Assembly (NCBI GenBank): GCA_964036155.1
Contig: OZ038423.1
Coordinates: forward strand, 29,899,249 to 29,963,248
DNA: 64,000 nt
Direction of reading: 5' to 3'
DNA from: Diploscapter coronatus
Lineage: Eukaryota; Nematoda; Chromadorea; Rhabditida; Rhabditidae
Shown: positions 17,229 to 29,600 of the stretch, in pieces
Numbering within the stretch: position 1 is the first letter of the stretch
Layout of the letters: each line of letters starts with the position of its first letter
The notes under the pieces: model-generated
The model's database searches: none
What the model was told of the DNA's origin: nothing
The model's input: only the letters and a program-made list of their open reading frames with translations
Made by a program: the position numbers and the translations under genes

Positions 17229-19466
17229 GTAGAACTCGAATCGCCTGATGAATTACCGTTCCCATAGGTGGCTTGAAAATGATTCAATTTTTCAAAGAGG
17301 GAAATGCTGTGTTTTTATCGTAAAATTGAGTTTCCCTTGCTACACTTCTCATGAGCTTATTCACTTAGATAGCCTTACGGTATCATATCAAAGAGGCAAG
17401 CTATTCATACGGGAGATTATTGCTATATTTTGATAATGTTGACTTATGGAGAAGTAAATATTATAATCATCTGTAAGTTGGTAATATTCCATTTGTTTGT
17501 TGTTTTTTACTTTGTAGTAACAAAATCAGTTTTTTTTTCAAATAAATCTTTCATTTTTATTGAAAATTGGCAGTTGAAGATAATCCGATATAAAACTAAA
17601 ATATTACGACAAATCGAGAATATGGAATGTTGAATGTCAAATAAGTAGAACTTGTTATTTATTCATTGTGCATCGTTGCATTTCGCGAATGTTGCAATAA
17701 AAAATAAAATAAAATATAAAATTCTGAAAGATAATATACTTTAGAACAAATAGAAATTTTCTGATATGATAATTGCCAAATGGAGGGAAATTTTAGATAA
17801 TTGTCTAGAAAAATGGTTAGATAATTGAATAAGTAATTAGATAAGAGCAAAGGTTGTGAGTGGAATGAGGAAGAAGGGAGAGGAAATGCAATCACACAGC
17901 TGATTGTTTGATTATTGCTAATTCTAGATTTTTGTTCCTAGCCTAAACTTACTTAGGCGAAAAACATTTTAGTTGATTATATTAATTTTATCACCTGTGC
18001 ATAAATGAATAAAATATCAATGCTACAATTTAGTAAAGGAGAAGATTCAGTAAAAGTTCAATCAGTTTAAACATGTTGAACCTCCAACTTTAGTTTAAAT
18101 AATAAAATATATAAATAAAGTCGTATATAATTGAGCCATATAATCTGGACAAGAAAATATATTGGGCTGAGCCATAACTTCTTTGAGATGCCTCAGATTT
18201 CACGTGTAAATAATTTTAGCAAATGTCAAAAAGAAAGAATAATCAATATGAAATATAGGTTGTCGGTTCATCTGCTAGATCACTCACAAATCTCACAAAT
18301 TTAATCCATTTCATACGTTTATCAGAGAATCTTCGTGCAAAAGATATTATCAACGCGGAAAAAGAGGTCATTCGAGCATAGAGGGCATGCTCGTTTTGAA
18401 ATGTTCTATTTCATTGCTCGACGAAATGGCGCATGTAAGGTAGAAAGTTAGTATAATTTTCTTCGACCTCTCAACCCACTTTCTATTCCTAGATAAAAGT
18501 TTTTTGCGCGTTAATAAAGCACTGATTTGCAACAGTCAGGAAAATTATGACTCAATCCACTAATCAATTTCAACGAAGTGAACCTTCTGCCTGTAGTAAA
18601 AAAGAGATCAAAGTTATTGCAGAGATCGAAAAATGATCAAAGAAAGAATATCTGTGGTGATATTGATTAGAGCATTGTGCTGGGCTCATCTGGGTCAATC
18701 CAACTGCTCCAATCAATTTTCTGGTCTGATTGACCTAAAATTTATCGTTTTATACTTGGAAAAAGAACTCCTATCTTTCTATTTCACAGAAAGAAAACGT
18801 ATCACAGTCAGGCTAAATATGGTAATGATTTAGCCTGGCTGGATAAAAATAATCTACTTTGTATTACAAAAGGTATCTGCATTCTTGTGTTAGTCGATGA
18901 ACATAAATGGTAGATATTTATGGGAAGGGGGAGTTAATTTCGTGTAAGTTATGTTGAATCTAATCCAATTTCAACTGTAGGGAAAATTCACGGTAAACGG
19001 ACTGACGACACGTAAAAATTACCTCGGCCGTCATCAACAAAACATTGGGTTATTCGACAGCAATTAGCAGTTATATTTGGAAGTGGAGGCTAGAGAGACA
19101 GTTCGTTGTAGATGGGGGAGAATTAACACTCGAATAAAATGAGCTTAAAATAACCCACCTGTATCGAATCCTGAAGAGGTGTGACTGATTTCCTCCCTGA
19201 AACGACCATTCATTTATTTATCCATTCATTCATTCGTCCATCTCTACGCTCTATTCCCTCTCCTCTATTCGTTCTATTCGTACCTTTTGAGCCCCGCCCC
19301 CAACAGCGGGTCTCTATCGCCTGCAGTCGTGCTGTTATTCGCCGAACCACCCGATACATGTCCGGCCTGCACTGCAGCACTCGCGAAACACCATTCTGCA
19401 ACATATCTTACATCGTTTCTTTAATTTCATTAATAATCTTCCATTAGTTTTAGGGTTTTCAATGCG
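17229..19466. other. Spacer between ACSL and the first Ly6-like gene
   Basis: AT-rich sequence 3' of ACSL. AATAAA at 17541-17546 is a candidate ACSL polyadenylation signal, and A/T runs follow near 17,700. I see no supportable exon. An acceptor-like TTTTAG ends at 19453, 13 nt before the next gene's ATG. Confidence 0.5.
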
Positions 19467-22400
19467 ATGAAGACAGTGTGGGGCTCGAGCCCTCTGTTTC
19501 TATTTCAATATTTATCACTGCTACCCAGCTTCATTGCCTCGTTGGAATGTTTCGATTCCAACTCCCCCACCCCGCACCGCACCAGTACGTGTGGCGAGAA
19601 CAGCGTAAGTCCTGTTTCATTTCCATCATTTCTGCTGGTTTTTCTGAGTTTTTCACGATTTTGCACCCTCACTAAAGCACCACTTCCGGTTAATCGATCA
19701 CGGAAAATATGCGCCAAAAATTGCAAATTTTATTTTCTTTTTTAGGAAATGCCATTCTAGAAGCCTAGAATTATGTAGAGTTCATAGATCAGGATCTATA
19801 GGGTAGAGATAAAAGACGATTTTGAAGAATCACGAGGTCCTAATTTTGGATTTGAAAAGGGAAAGAGACAATTTCATTTCGCGAGTTTTGTGTCTGCAAC
19901 AAAACCAATTCGCAGGATTTGGCTTGAATCTTCTTTGTCTCTGCCTTTATCTCCTTTTTATCTGCCTGACTTGCCATTCCCCATCCCCTTTCAATATTTG
20001 GCTTTCCCCTCGCTCCCTTTCCATTTTCGATGTCTTTTTGCACTTCGCGCACCTCGACGAGTTTGGCAACGTTTCCGACTTTCAATTACTCAATTAGTTG
20101 GATGGGCTAGAGACAGGCAATAGAAACAGAATTGAAGGTAAATATTGCCAAAGACCAATCGATTGAGATAAAGTAAATTACGCAAATTTACATGTATAGA
20201 AATTAGCATATTGTTTGAGAATAACTCGATAAGGGCAACCTGAAAACGCAATTGTAATAGTTGTATCGTTGCATACGAAATGGTAAAGGAGGAGAATCTT
20301 TTCTCTATCAGACCCTATTCTATTTTGCATTCAACGATGCTACGATACATCTACTTTTCCCAAATGCTTTTAACGATAGAACAATTATTAGACTCATTCA
20401 AATGTTACTTCAAGATATACTCCAACTGCACAAACTTGAGTTTAAACTTGTAGTACAATTGAAGGTGATCTAAGAAAATTTTTTCATATGCAGTACTATA
20501 CAAAACTAAACATTTTCTTCAGCCGCTGTCGAATTTAAGTTGCAATATCCCAAACCTTCCAAAATTTAAATTATGGTTTTGAATTCATTTTCACTATTAC
20601 TCTTTTCCACTTTTGCAAATTTAAACCTTGTCTATTTATTCTGCTTCAATTGCTCTGTCTTTGGCATATCCCACACTCTTGTTTGATAAAGGAAATTAAA
20701 GAGCAGCGCCTCTTAAATATATTTCGATATCCATTAAATCCCATAAATGGATACTATACAATAACGAACTGGATATCAAAATACACTACTTTAGATAGAG
20801 GTAAATAAGCAGTATCTATGGGTAGTTGGCTAAAATTATTTATAGAAGTGAAGATCAAAATCTGAACGTCTAAAATGCCATTCGTATGCAAGAATATGTG
20901 AATGTGCAATGCTTTGATGCGCATGCATTCTCATTCTCACATTCTGCATCATGAATAATGAGTCAAGGGATGAGTGAACTTCATAAACTACAGCTCCCAT
21001 TTTCTACATCACTGATTCTGTACATTTCCACGGTTTTGCAAATCATCCATCGCAAACTTTAAAGGCCGCATTGTAGCTTATTAAAATATGAAGAAATTCA
21101 GCCATTTTATACCAGAGTAATAACGGAAACGTAATTTCCTTCACATTTTTATTAAATGTACACAAAAATAGCAGAAACAAAGATTATTACTCATAAAGTT
21201 GAATTTCTAAAATAACGCTGCGAACTTTAAAAATGCACAAAAAACTTGTGGATTTTCAAAAATTACATGAAAAGAAGAGAGAAGTTATTGTTTTGGCATT
21301 TTTTCTCTTCTTCTTCTTCTGAGTCTTTCACTTGACTTTTTCAAATTTCCATGCAAAATCAGTGGGTTGTAAGAAAATCTGCATTTTTGGCTCTGATTTG
21401 TTGATTCCCCCACACTGCTTCTGCCTTTCCTTGTCCATTTCCGTTTCTGCATTCTATTCCACCCCTTCCTCCATTTCTCAGGTCAATATTCCATTGAAAC
21501 AGCCTCGTTGACAGCTGCATTTTTGCAGCAGCCAATTTGTAAGTTGACGATAACCAAATTCAGAGTGCAAATGTGCAAATGACAGCAAAGAAAAAGACAT
21601 TTGTAAAATTCGTAAATGAAATCATATCGCGTAAAATAACTTTAAAAAATGTAACATTTCTAGGTAGAGGTGAAGGACCATCCGAAAAATACACTTCAAA
21701 ATGCTCTTCTGTTCCTCATTTCATCACGCAATTCTATAGTTGAACATAGATTAAAATTAGAGCGCTTTTTATGATAAGAAGTAAAATCCTGCTAATTACA
21801 AAAGAAATACTAGATCAGGGATGGACGAATTTCGTATCATTTTTGTGTATTGTTGACAATTCAAAATTTCGTTTCGATAGTGAAAAAGTAGCATCCGTAA
21901 AAATCTTTCTTTTCGATCTTTATCCTACTTTCTTCCATATCTCAGAAAGATAAGAAAGCAGAATATTCTTTTGCATTTATCAAACTGGCCTAAACAATAC
22001 ATTTGACCCTCACTAATATTTATCATTGGAAATCAATTTTCCTAAACTCTTGCACTGAATTTAAATATTATAACATAGAAAAAATATCCTTCGAATCCAA
22101 CATTTCTCACAATCATTCTTTACACACCCCACTCTTCTATTTCACACCAATTCAAATGGATTGCGGAAGAAAATTATTTGCAGATCGAATTACCAGCCCA
22201 TTCATAAGCTATTTCCCAATTCAATTATGCAGCAAAACAGCAGTGTTCTGTTTCTTTCACAGCCCCAATTTGCTCTTTGTCTTATTTTCTGATCAGCTTA
22301 ATTTCTGTTCGTTTGTTTTTCTTTCTGTTTAGTCGATTTCTATCACTTCTGGACTTTTATTCTATTTCATTTCCATCTCCTCTATTCTCTCATATTTCAT

Positions 22401-23467
22401 TATTTCATTTCATGAAATTGCATGCAAGCAAGCAGCCAGCTAATGTTGCTTTTCGAAATTTGCGCATCAACTTTAAATCTAGGCGAAACAATAATCCGTT
22501 GCATTGTCGCTTTGCGTAGGAGAAAAGCTGGGGATAAAGCAAATCGTTGTGTAGAACAGGGATAATATGAAAGTGAAAAAATAAATTAAAGTTTAATCCG
22601 ATTGAAATAAATTTGCTCGGTCATAAAGAACCAGACTTACAGACTTGCGGAGAGGTGATTGATAAACTGATAAAGGGGGATAGCAGCCGAGTAATTCAAT
22701 GTTCATTGAAAAGAAATGTGATTTGCATATCTCGACGATGAATAAATCATGAGTAATGATTATGCGCATTTCCTTTGAACTCAGAATAATAATTATAGGA
22801 TTACGTTTAGATGTGCTATTCTGAGTATTACGCATTGAATCGAAGCAACACAGTTCGACAGTATTACGACAGATTCTGCGTGCACGTAAAGCACTGCATT
22901 CACAGGGGAATTGACGCCAACTGTCAGGACTATCACGCCCTCGATAAAACTATGCAGGTAATATTTTGTTCAGGTATTTTGTAAGTCTCATCTACAAATT
23001 ATCATACCTAATATTATTAGGCTTATCAGAAGAATGATACCGTCATAACCCATTTTCTTATTTGCCCTAAATTCAGAAATGAATTCATGAGAATTCAGAT
23101 ACGATTTTATAAGTATTACTTATCAGAGTGAAAAATGCAATGACAAAGGCTCGTCATTTCCTTTAAAATAGTGAATGAGTTTCTGGCTAAGAATATGAAT
23201 ATGACTTGTGACATGAGCTACTGATAACTGACAGATAAAATAAATGAACGATTTTAGCGACTGTTCGCGAGGCACCATGCGAAAACTTTCCCGAAGAACA
23301 TCCTGCATTCTGTGTTTTGCTGCTGCACCGAGTCACTTTGTAATTCGATCGACCACAAGGAAGTCAAGGAAAAATTCGGACTCGAAAAACCAGTCAATCT
23401 TTCTCTAATCAAATGTGAATATTTGCTGAGCATATCATCAATCCTTTTGTTTCTACTACTTAGGTAG
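19467..23467 (+). CDS. Ly6/uPAR-like secreted or GPI-anchored protein A
   Basis: Three exons join in phase 0: 19467-19604, 22862-22957, 23258-23467, giving 147 aa. The N-terminus is a signal peptide (hydrophobic to about residue 26) followed by LECF. The mature part is Cys-rich: TCGE, RFCVHVKHCIHRG and ANCQDY, then a terminal CCCTESLCN, which is the C-C...C-N signature ending Ly6/three-finger domains. After a spacer, the chain ends in a hydrophobic stretch of about 16 residues and one Arg, as in GPI-attachment signals. Known relatives act as extracellular ligands or chaperones of channels and receptors (quiver/sleepless, ODR-2/HOT families); the role here is not inferable. Oddities: the usual C-x2-C near the N-terminus is reduced to a single Cys, and the first intron is 3.26 kb. 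Exon 2 is assigned by phase and cysteine pattern, so its left edge is less certain. The gene converges on GABBR2, 177 bp away. Confidence 0.75.
19605..22861 (+). other. Long intron 1 of Ly6-like gene A
   Basis: This intron starts at GTAAGT and ends at a CGACAG acceptor. It contains AT-rich sequence and pyrimidine-rich patches (about 19,880-20,050 and 22,280-22,420) whose open frames look low-complexity. I see nothing else I can name. Confidence 0.55.
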
Positions 23468-23597
23468 CACTTCGACTGCATCGAATTTATGCAACTATTA
23501 CAAAATATCCATGATTCTTAGCTTCTCTCTCAAGGACACCTCAAGATTCTCACCATACATATACAGTACTTGTGTTATTTTCTATTGGAACGGGTAA

Positions 23598-23618
23598 TTT
23601 ATTTAATCTTTCAATAAA
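23598..23618. promoter_or_regulatory. Facing polyadenylation signals of two convergent genes
   Basis: AATAAA on the plus strand (23613-23618) lies 146 bp past the Ly6-like A stop. AATAAA on the minus strand (23598-23603) lies 42 bp past the GABBR2 stop. If both are used, the two 3' UTRs overlap or abut. Confidence 0.5.
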
Positions 23619-23644
23619 TAATTTTCTTTGCGAAAATGGGCAAA

Positions 23645-26600
23645 CTAACCCTGTTGAAGGAACTGCGTGTCACCCATTTCACGAAGTTTGTCGAGCAAAT
23701 CCCAGAGTTGAGTACTTTTCTGGAAAGGTGCAGTATTTTTGCCGTAATATTATTATATTTTATTACCTGATGCAGTGACCTCTTCTTCAGTTGATTTTCA
23801 GCCTCCAATTTGCTGATGGCTTCGCGTTCAGCATCACTGCAAAAATTAAATTAGTGATAAAAATGTAGTACAAAGGTTAAATAGAATTAGAAATTACACT
23901 TTATGCCATTTGAGGTTCGTAAGATTACTACGAAATTTTTATGTTATCTAGAAGCTTAGAAAGTTTCTCTGAATTTTTACCTTATTTCGAATTTTTAAAT
24001 CTTATTTCTAAGCCAATAAAATATGCAGCGAATTTAGTGGAAGTTCTAAGTTTGACTTTTTAGAATCCAAATTATATCAAAATCAACTTAACCTATTGTA
24101 TTTTAGATCAAATGCAAAAATTTCATGCACAAAAATTAAAGTTGATTTTTCAAATAACATCAAGAAAGGAAAGCTAATAAATTTGAGTTACGAGTTTAGG
24201 ATAGCATTATTCCAAGTTCTGCATTTTTCTTCTAAATTTACCTGGAAGGTCCCTGACTGCTTGTTTGACTCGTTTTCGCGACGACACTTTTCATGAGTCC
24301 TCTTCGGTAGGCTCGAGGTTCTGTGCCTTGCGGATTCGTACTCAGCTCCTTCACTTTTGGCCCAAATACCAGACAAAGTGTGCAAGACGTTGAGAATATT
24401 ATGAAGAACGAGGAAAGTGCGTAGGCTTCGTTGACTCGCTCCTAAAATTTTACAAGATTTCAGATGTATCAAAATTAGGGTACGAGCCTACTTTTCACGA
24501 AGTTCAAAGGCATAAATGAGTACTTATACCCTCCATTTGGATAAAGAATTGTACTAAGTGCTTCGTAATTTCCAATTTTTCGAAAAAAAAAATCAAGCCA
24601 AACTTATTTGAACCCTACTTTTAAAATGACACTTGTGCTGAGGCCGAGAACGCTCATGACGACGACCACGTAGACACTGATTCCGATGAATTTGCTATCG
24701 TTTAAAGCAGGCACGTTGACGTGACGTGTCTCCCACGCTAGGAAACAGCCCAGAATCTGAATTATTCGAAATTCCTTTAAAAATCATAGCCAATGAGTTT
24801 TACCATAAGAACTCCTTTGATGACGTAAAGAATGGCTTGAAAGACGCTAGAGTAAGTCGATTCACAGAAACCGATTTCGGGGATGATCACTTTGTTGTCC
24901 AGTGTCTAAAGCTGAGAAAATAGTTTGACGCTTAGATTTAGGATAAATATGCAATAAAGGGAGAAAGCTTGGAGGCAAGCTTAAGTTTTAGCCTTAACTT
25001 TTCTACCAAATTGTTACGAGAGAATTCTACTGAAACTTGATGCAGCTTTGCGCATATATAATAGTAAATTTATTCCAGTTTTCAGCTGAACCATTTCAAA
25101 TTAATTCGCTGTGTGATTGTCTCCCAGGAGTTTGTTTTCAAACTTTTCGCCACTGCTGTAAGATGATTTGGTATAACAATTAAAGATTATCTTGTCACGA
25201 ATATAGAAACATTTTGTAAATTTTTAGCAGGTGCTGAAGTTTTCTGTTAAAACTGAAAAATGATGGAATATCTATTTAACTATTCGGTATATATTTTTGA
25301 TTCAAATAATACTAACAGTCAATTTGATACTCTCTTGCTGATAATGCTCATAATTCACTCACAATTTGAGGTAATTGAGTGATAACATGTCTGAATGGGG
25401 AGAAAATGGCCCAGAGGAGAAGAACAACTATATCCAGGGCCAGCAAACCGGCCAAGATCATCAATAATTTAGAGTCCTAAAGACGAATAAATAAAATAGG
25501 AAAATAAGATAGAATCTAACCTTGATAGCTTTTTTATCCATACGAATATTAGTGAAAATGGAATGAACCCGCCAAGTCTTTGAGAACATGGATCCGAATG
25601 CGAGAGTGAAGCCCAGACACATTGTCCAGGATTTTATCTGAACATCAGTAATCAGTAATTAATTGTATTTTTATTAAACTATTTATCTGGAAGTTCATGT
25701 AATAGCATCGAATTTTATGCTTATAGCACGTTTCCTTGTTATTTTTCAGCTTATCCTAAATCCGTCTTTATCTATTTAATCTCGACGATAAATAACAAAG
25801 CGAATTGGATATCTTTGGAATACTAATTCAGGAAAGCTAGTTCAACTTCCTAGTTTTATAAGAAGGACAAATCTTATTCGTTCTGATCCGTAAAATTTAT
25901 CTTCTTCCTATGGAGGCTCAAATAAAAGAAATAATAGCGATTTCAAATCCTATATGCTCAAAAAGATATAGCAAATCAAAGACTTCATTATTTTTATTTT
26001 AAAAAATATTTGTTCTTCTAAATACTACAAAATGGCTTACGTAACACAGTTTGACGAAATGACTATCCGACAAAATGTGGGCGTCGAGACCAATCAAAAT
26101 GACTGAAGCGAAAGTGCACATTGACCCGATTATGATTATGTTATTCATGTTTGGAGATGACATTTTTATGAACCTGAAAGAGCGTTTCCTTCAACTAGTT
26201 GATACCAGTCAGTTGATGTTTGTATCGTATTTTGATAAACACACGATAGGTTTCTTTTATCGATAAGATAAGACATTTTCATAGTTCTTTGAACAATAGG
26301 TTCAGATTAGTCATAGCATGAATGAAAATTTTTAAATTGAATTAAGACATTTGATAAAAATAAATAAACCAACCTATGGTTCCTATAATGAATATTGATG
26401 ACTAGAAAAATAAGCGAAAGAGCGATGCCAATTAGGGCGAGGAGCGACATGCCGATGAGCAGAGGAAGGGAAATGTACTCGCCCCTTCTCACGACTATCG
26501 TTGAATCCAGAGGGGCTTTCCAGTCTGTAGAACGCCCAATTCATCATTTATAATAAAATCGATAATAAGGAAAGTATCTTACTTTTCTTGCACTTTATGA

Positions 26601-29600
26601 TTTAGGATTTTTGGAAAGTTCAGCATTTTCACATTTTGACTAACACTGCATTTAATCTCAAAAGTTAAAGGTTTTTCTAAGAAAGAAATAAATTGTGAAT
26701 TATTTATAATTTATCTAAAAAGCAGATTGAACCTCACTCATTTCTGCTAAAAATTAAAGGATCAATTTTCTTACCTCCCAAATTTTCGTTGTACATGGTG
26801 AATGTATCGGACGCTCCATCAAAAGTTCCCACGTCCACGTAGACTCCGTTCTTCCACTGCATTACATCCACCAGCCCCAATCGCTCGTTATTCTCGAAGC
26901 GAACTCGACCCTAAATGATAAAAATGACACAATTTGCATAAAAATCAAATTCAAATGAAGATCGAGCTTTCGATATGCCTTGATGAGTTTTTACTGATTT
27001 TGTAACTTGGATATCTCTTACTATCATAGCGTCGCATTGAATAGAGGCTGAAAGCGGTTGCCAAATTTATGCCCTTGCATACTACCTCGAAATGAGATAT
27101 TGTAATTTTTAGAGTCGTTAATGTTTCGACTTGGCAAATTTGAAATTCTGTTTGGGCCACATCAGTTTGTTTCAAATGAATATATTTTAGAAAAGTCAAT
27201 TTTTCGATTTCTAAGTATTTTTTCGGCTGAACGTAATTTGTACAATAAAATGCCTATTTGCCCCTATAAAACAGCTATATCTTTCAAATAAATCCGTCAT
27301 TCGCAAATGATCCTTCTAAAGTTCTTACCGTAACGCCTTCAAAAGACGTGTTGTCAATGGCAGTGAGCATTTTGTGGTATGAGAACGAGGCATCTGCCCC
27401 GAGTGACTTGGACAGGGCAATGGCTAGAGTCCACAGCCCGTCGTATAGATACCCTCGGAATATGTTGTCAGGGCTGATTCGGGTCAACTCATCCCAAATC
27501 ACTGCTTGGCGCTAAATATTGAAGTTAGCAATAAACATAAAGTACCAGAAAGTACCTTATCACCAACGATATACGTGAGATTATCCTTTCTGGCTAGCGA
27601 AAATTCAGTGATGAAATGATTTTCAAGAACCTAAATTCATCATCCATGAAAACATATGTTCAACTTCAAACATTTCAAGCAAACCTTCATCATTTCTTCC
27701 TTGGTGCAATTGAGGTTTTCCTGATTCACCCAGCTAAAATGATTCAATTGCATAAAATTCACTTGAAATATATCCTCACGAAGTGGTATGATCTCCAGGA
27801 ATAATCCAAACATATTGATCCCCATACATCTGTTTGTGGTAGGCTTCGCAGAGCACGATTGCAGACATATTAGGAGAGGCGTCCATCACTATGATATGCA
27901 CGTCACGATCCTGAAAACTTTGGTTTTTATTCTTTCTATTTTAAACCTGTCAGACTTTTCATGATTCATGATTTCGTGTAATTTTGGCCTATGAAAAAGT
28001 ATTTGAAAAATTCTATTTGGATATATTTGATTTAGCTAAACTTCAAATGAAGTCGAAATTAAACTCACAGAACAAATAGTCGCATGTTCATCACAATGGA
28101 TAAATACCATTCAACCATTTTAGTGATTCTCAATTTTGTTTCGATTTGATATGAATATCGAAAGTTCATCAATTTACAAAATAGTTTTTCAATGCATATT
28201 TGCACCTAGAAAATGACAAAGTAATTTCGCAAGTTTTTCATGCCACAATTTTATGGTATCACATTTTCAAAATAAAGTTTCTATTTCAATCTTTAATTTT
28301 AACATCTCTTCACAAATGTTTGTTCCGAATATATCCCCTTTCCTGGTTCAAAATTCTTTGTTTTTGAGTAGTCATTCAGTCATCGATAGTCTGACTCGTC
28401 TTAGTCGTGTTGTTTAGGTTCCCGTTCCTTCCCTTCTCCTCTCCCTTTTCTGTTTTCATTATTTCATATTCTCGTGTGCTGATTGTGTTGTTTGTGAGCT
28501 ACTTTCTCTGCCCGAAAGAGCACATTTCATGGATCGAGTTGGCAGGAACAAAGGGGCAAAGGAATCTAACTGAATCTCTGAATCTCTGAATCAGGCTGTA
28601 GGACTAGGGTTGAAGGGAAGGGGGAAAGGAGACGCAGGCAGGCGGTATAACTGGCAGCAAGTAGCAGCATCTAGTAGCAAAGCAACAGCAAGATCAGATG
28701 ATCGTTATTCATTTCCTTTTTTTCGTTGTTTCCTTTCTGCTCCTTCGTTTTTTCAACCAGAATTTCTAGGAGTTGAAAGAACAAAACGCGCAGTTTGTCA
28801 GTTAAATGGCCCCCACAGACGAAATGAGGCCATCGGACAAATAAGACAGCGGCAAAGGCCGAGCTGGAAGGGAAGAGGGAAGGGAAGCTAATCTATGGAG
28901 TTACTACGGGAGTACTACAAACAAGATGACGAGCTTAGGACCAGAGTCCTTCAAGTCCCGGTGATTTGATTCATTCCCTCCCCTCCCCTCTATCTCGTCA
29001 TCTTTCCTAATCCCCTGAGGGTCACCTCTATTTGGCCCTTGCCTTTCTCAGGGCCGCTCCTATTGCCTATCGCTGCATGCATGCATCCATCGAAATGACA
29101 GCCACACGACGATTGATGTAACAAGCAGATACAACAACACGGACTATGACAAAGACAAAAACAAGGAGATGGATTAGAAATTGCAAAACGATGATCAGAT
29201 TAAAGTAAGCAATTGCGATTTTGTATCAGTGCACTTTGGACTTGGGCTGACTCGAACTTGATCAAAAATCATTTTAAAAAGTTCAAAAGCAACACTGCAA
29301 TTTTAAGGTTCATCCGCATACTGCATGACTAAAGAGTAAGTTAAATAGCGAAAGAAGAGTTTTATTTCTTCAAACTTATTTTAATTAAATGTACCTTGAG
29401 TTCCTGCAATTCTCGTCCAATATTGTCCTTCTCCTGCAGACTTATTCCAGCTGTGTAAGCAATCGTCACTAGATATGCATTCTCCAATCGAGTTGTCAAA
29501 GTCTCGTGAGGCTGAAATCAGCAACTCATTAGGTGATATATTTGTTAAATCCTCATTTGTATTGGATTAAATCACAATTTTTCTACGAAACCTTCATATT

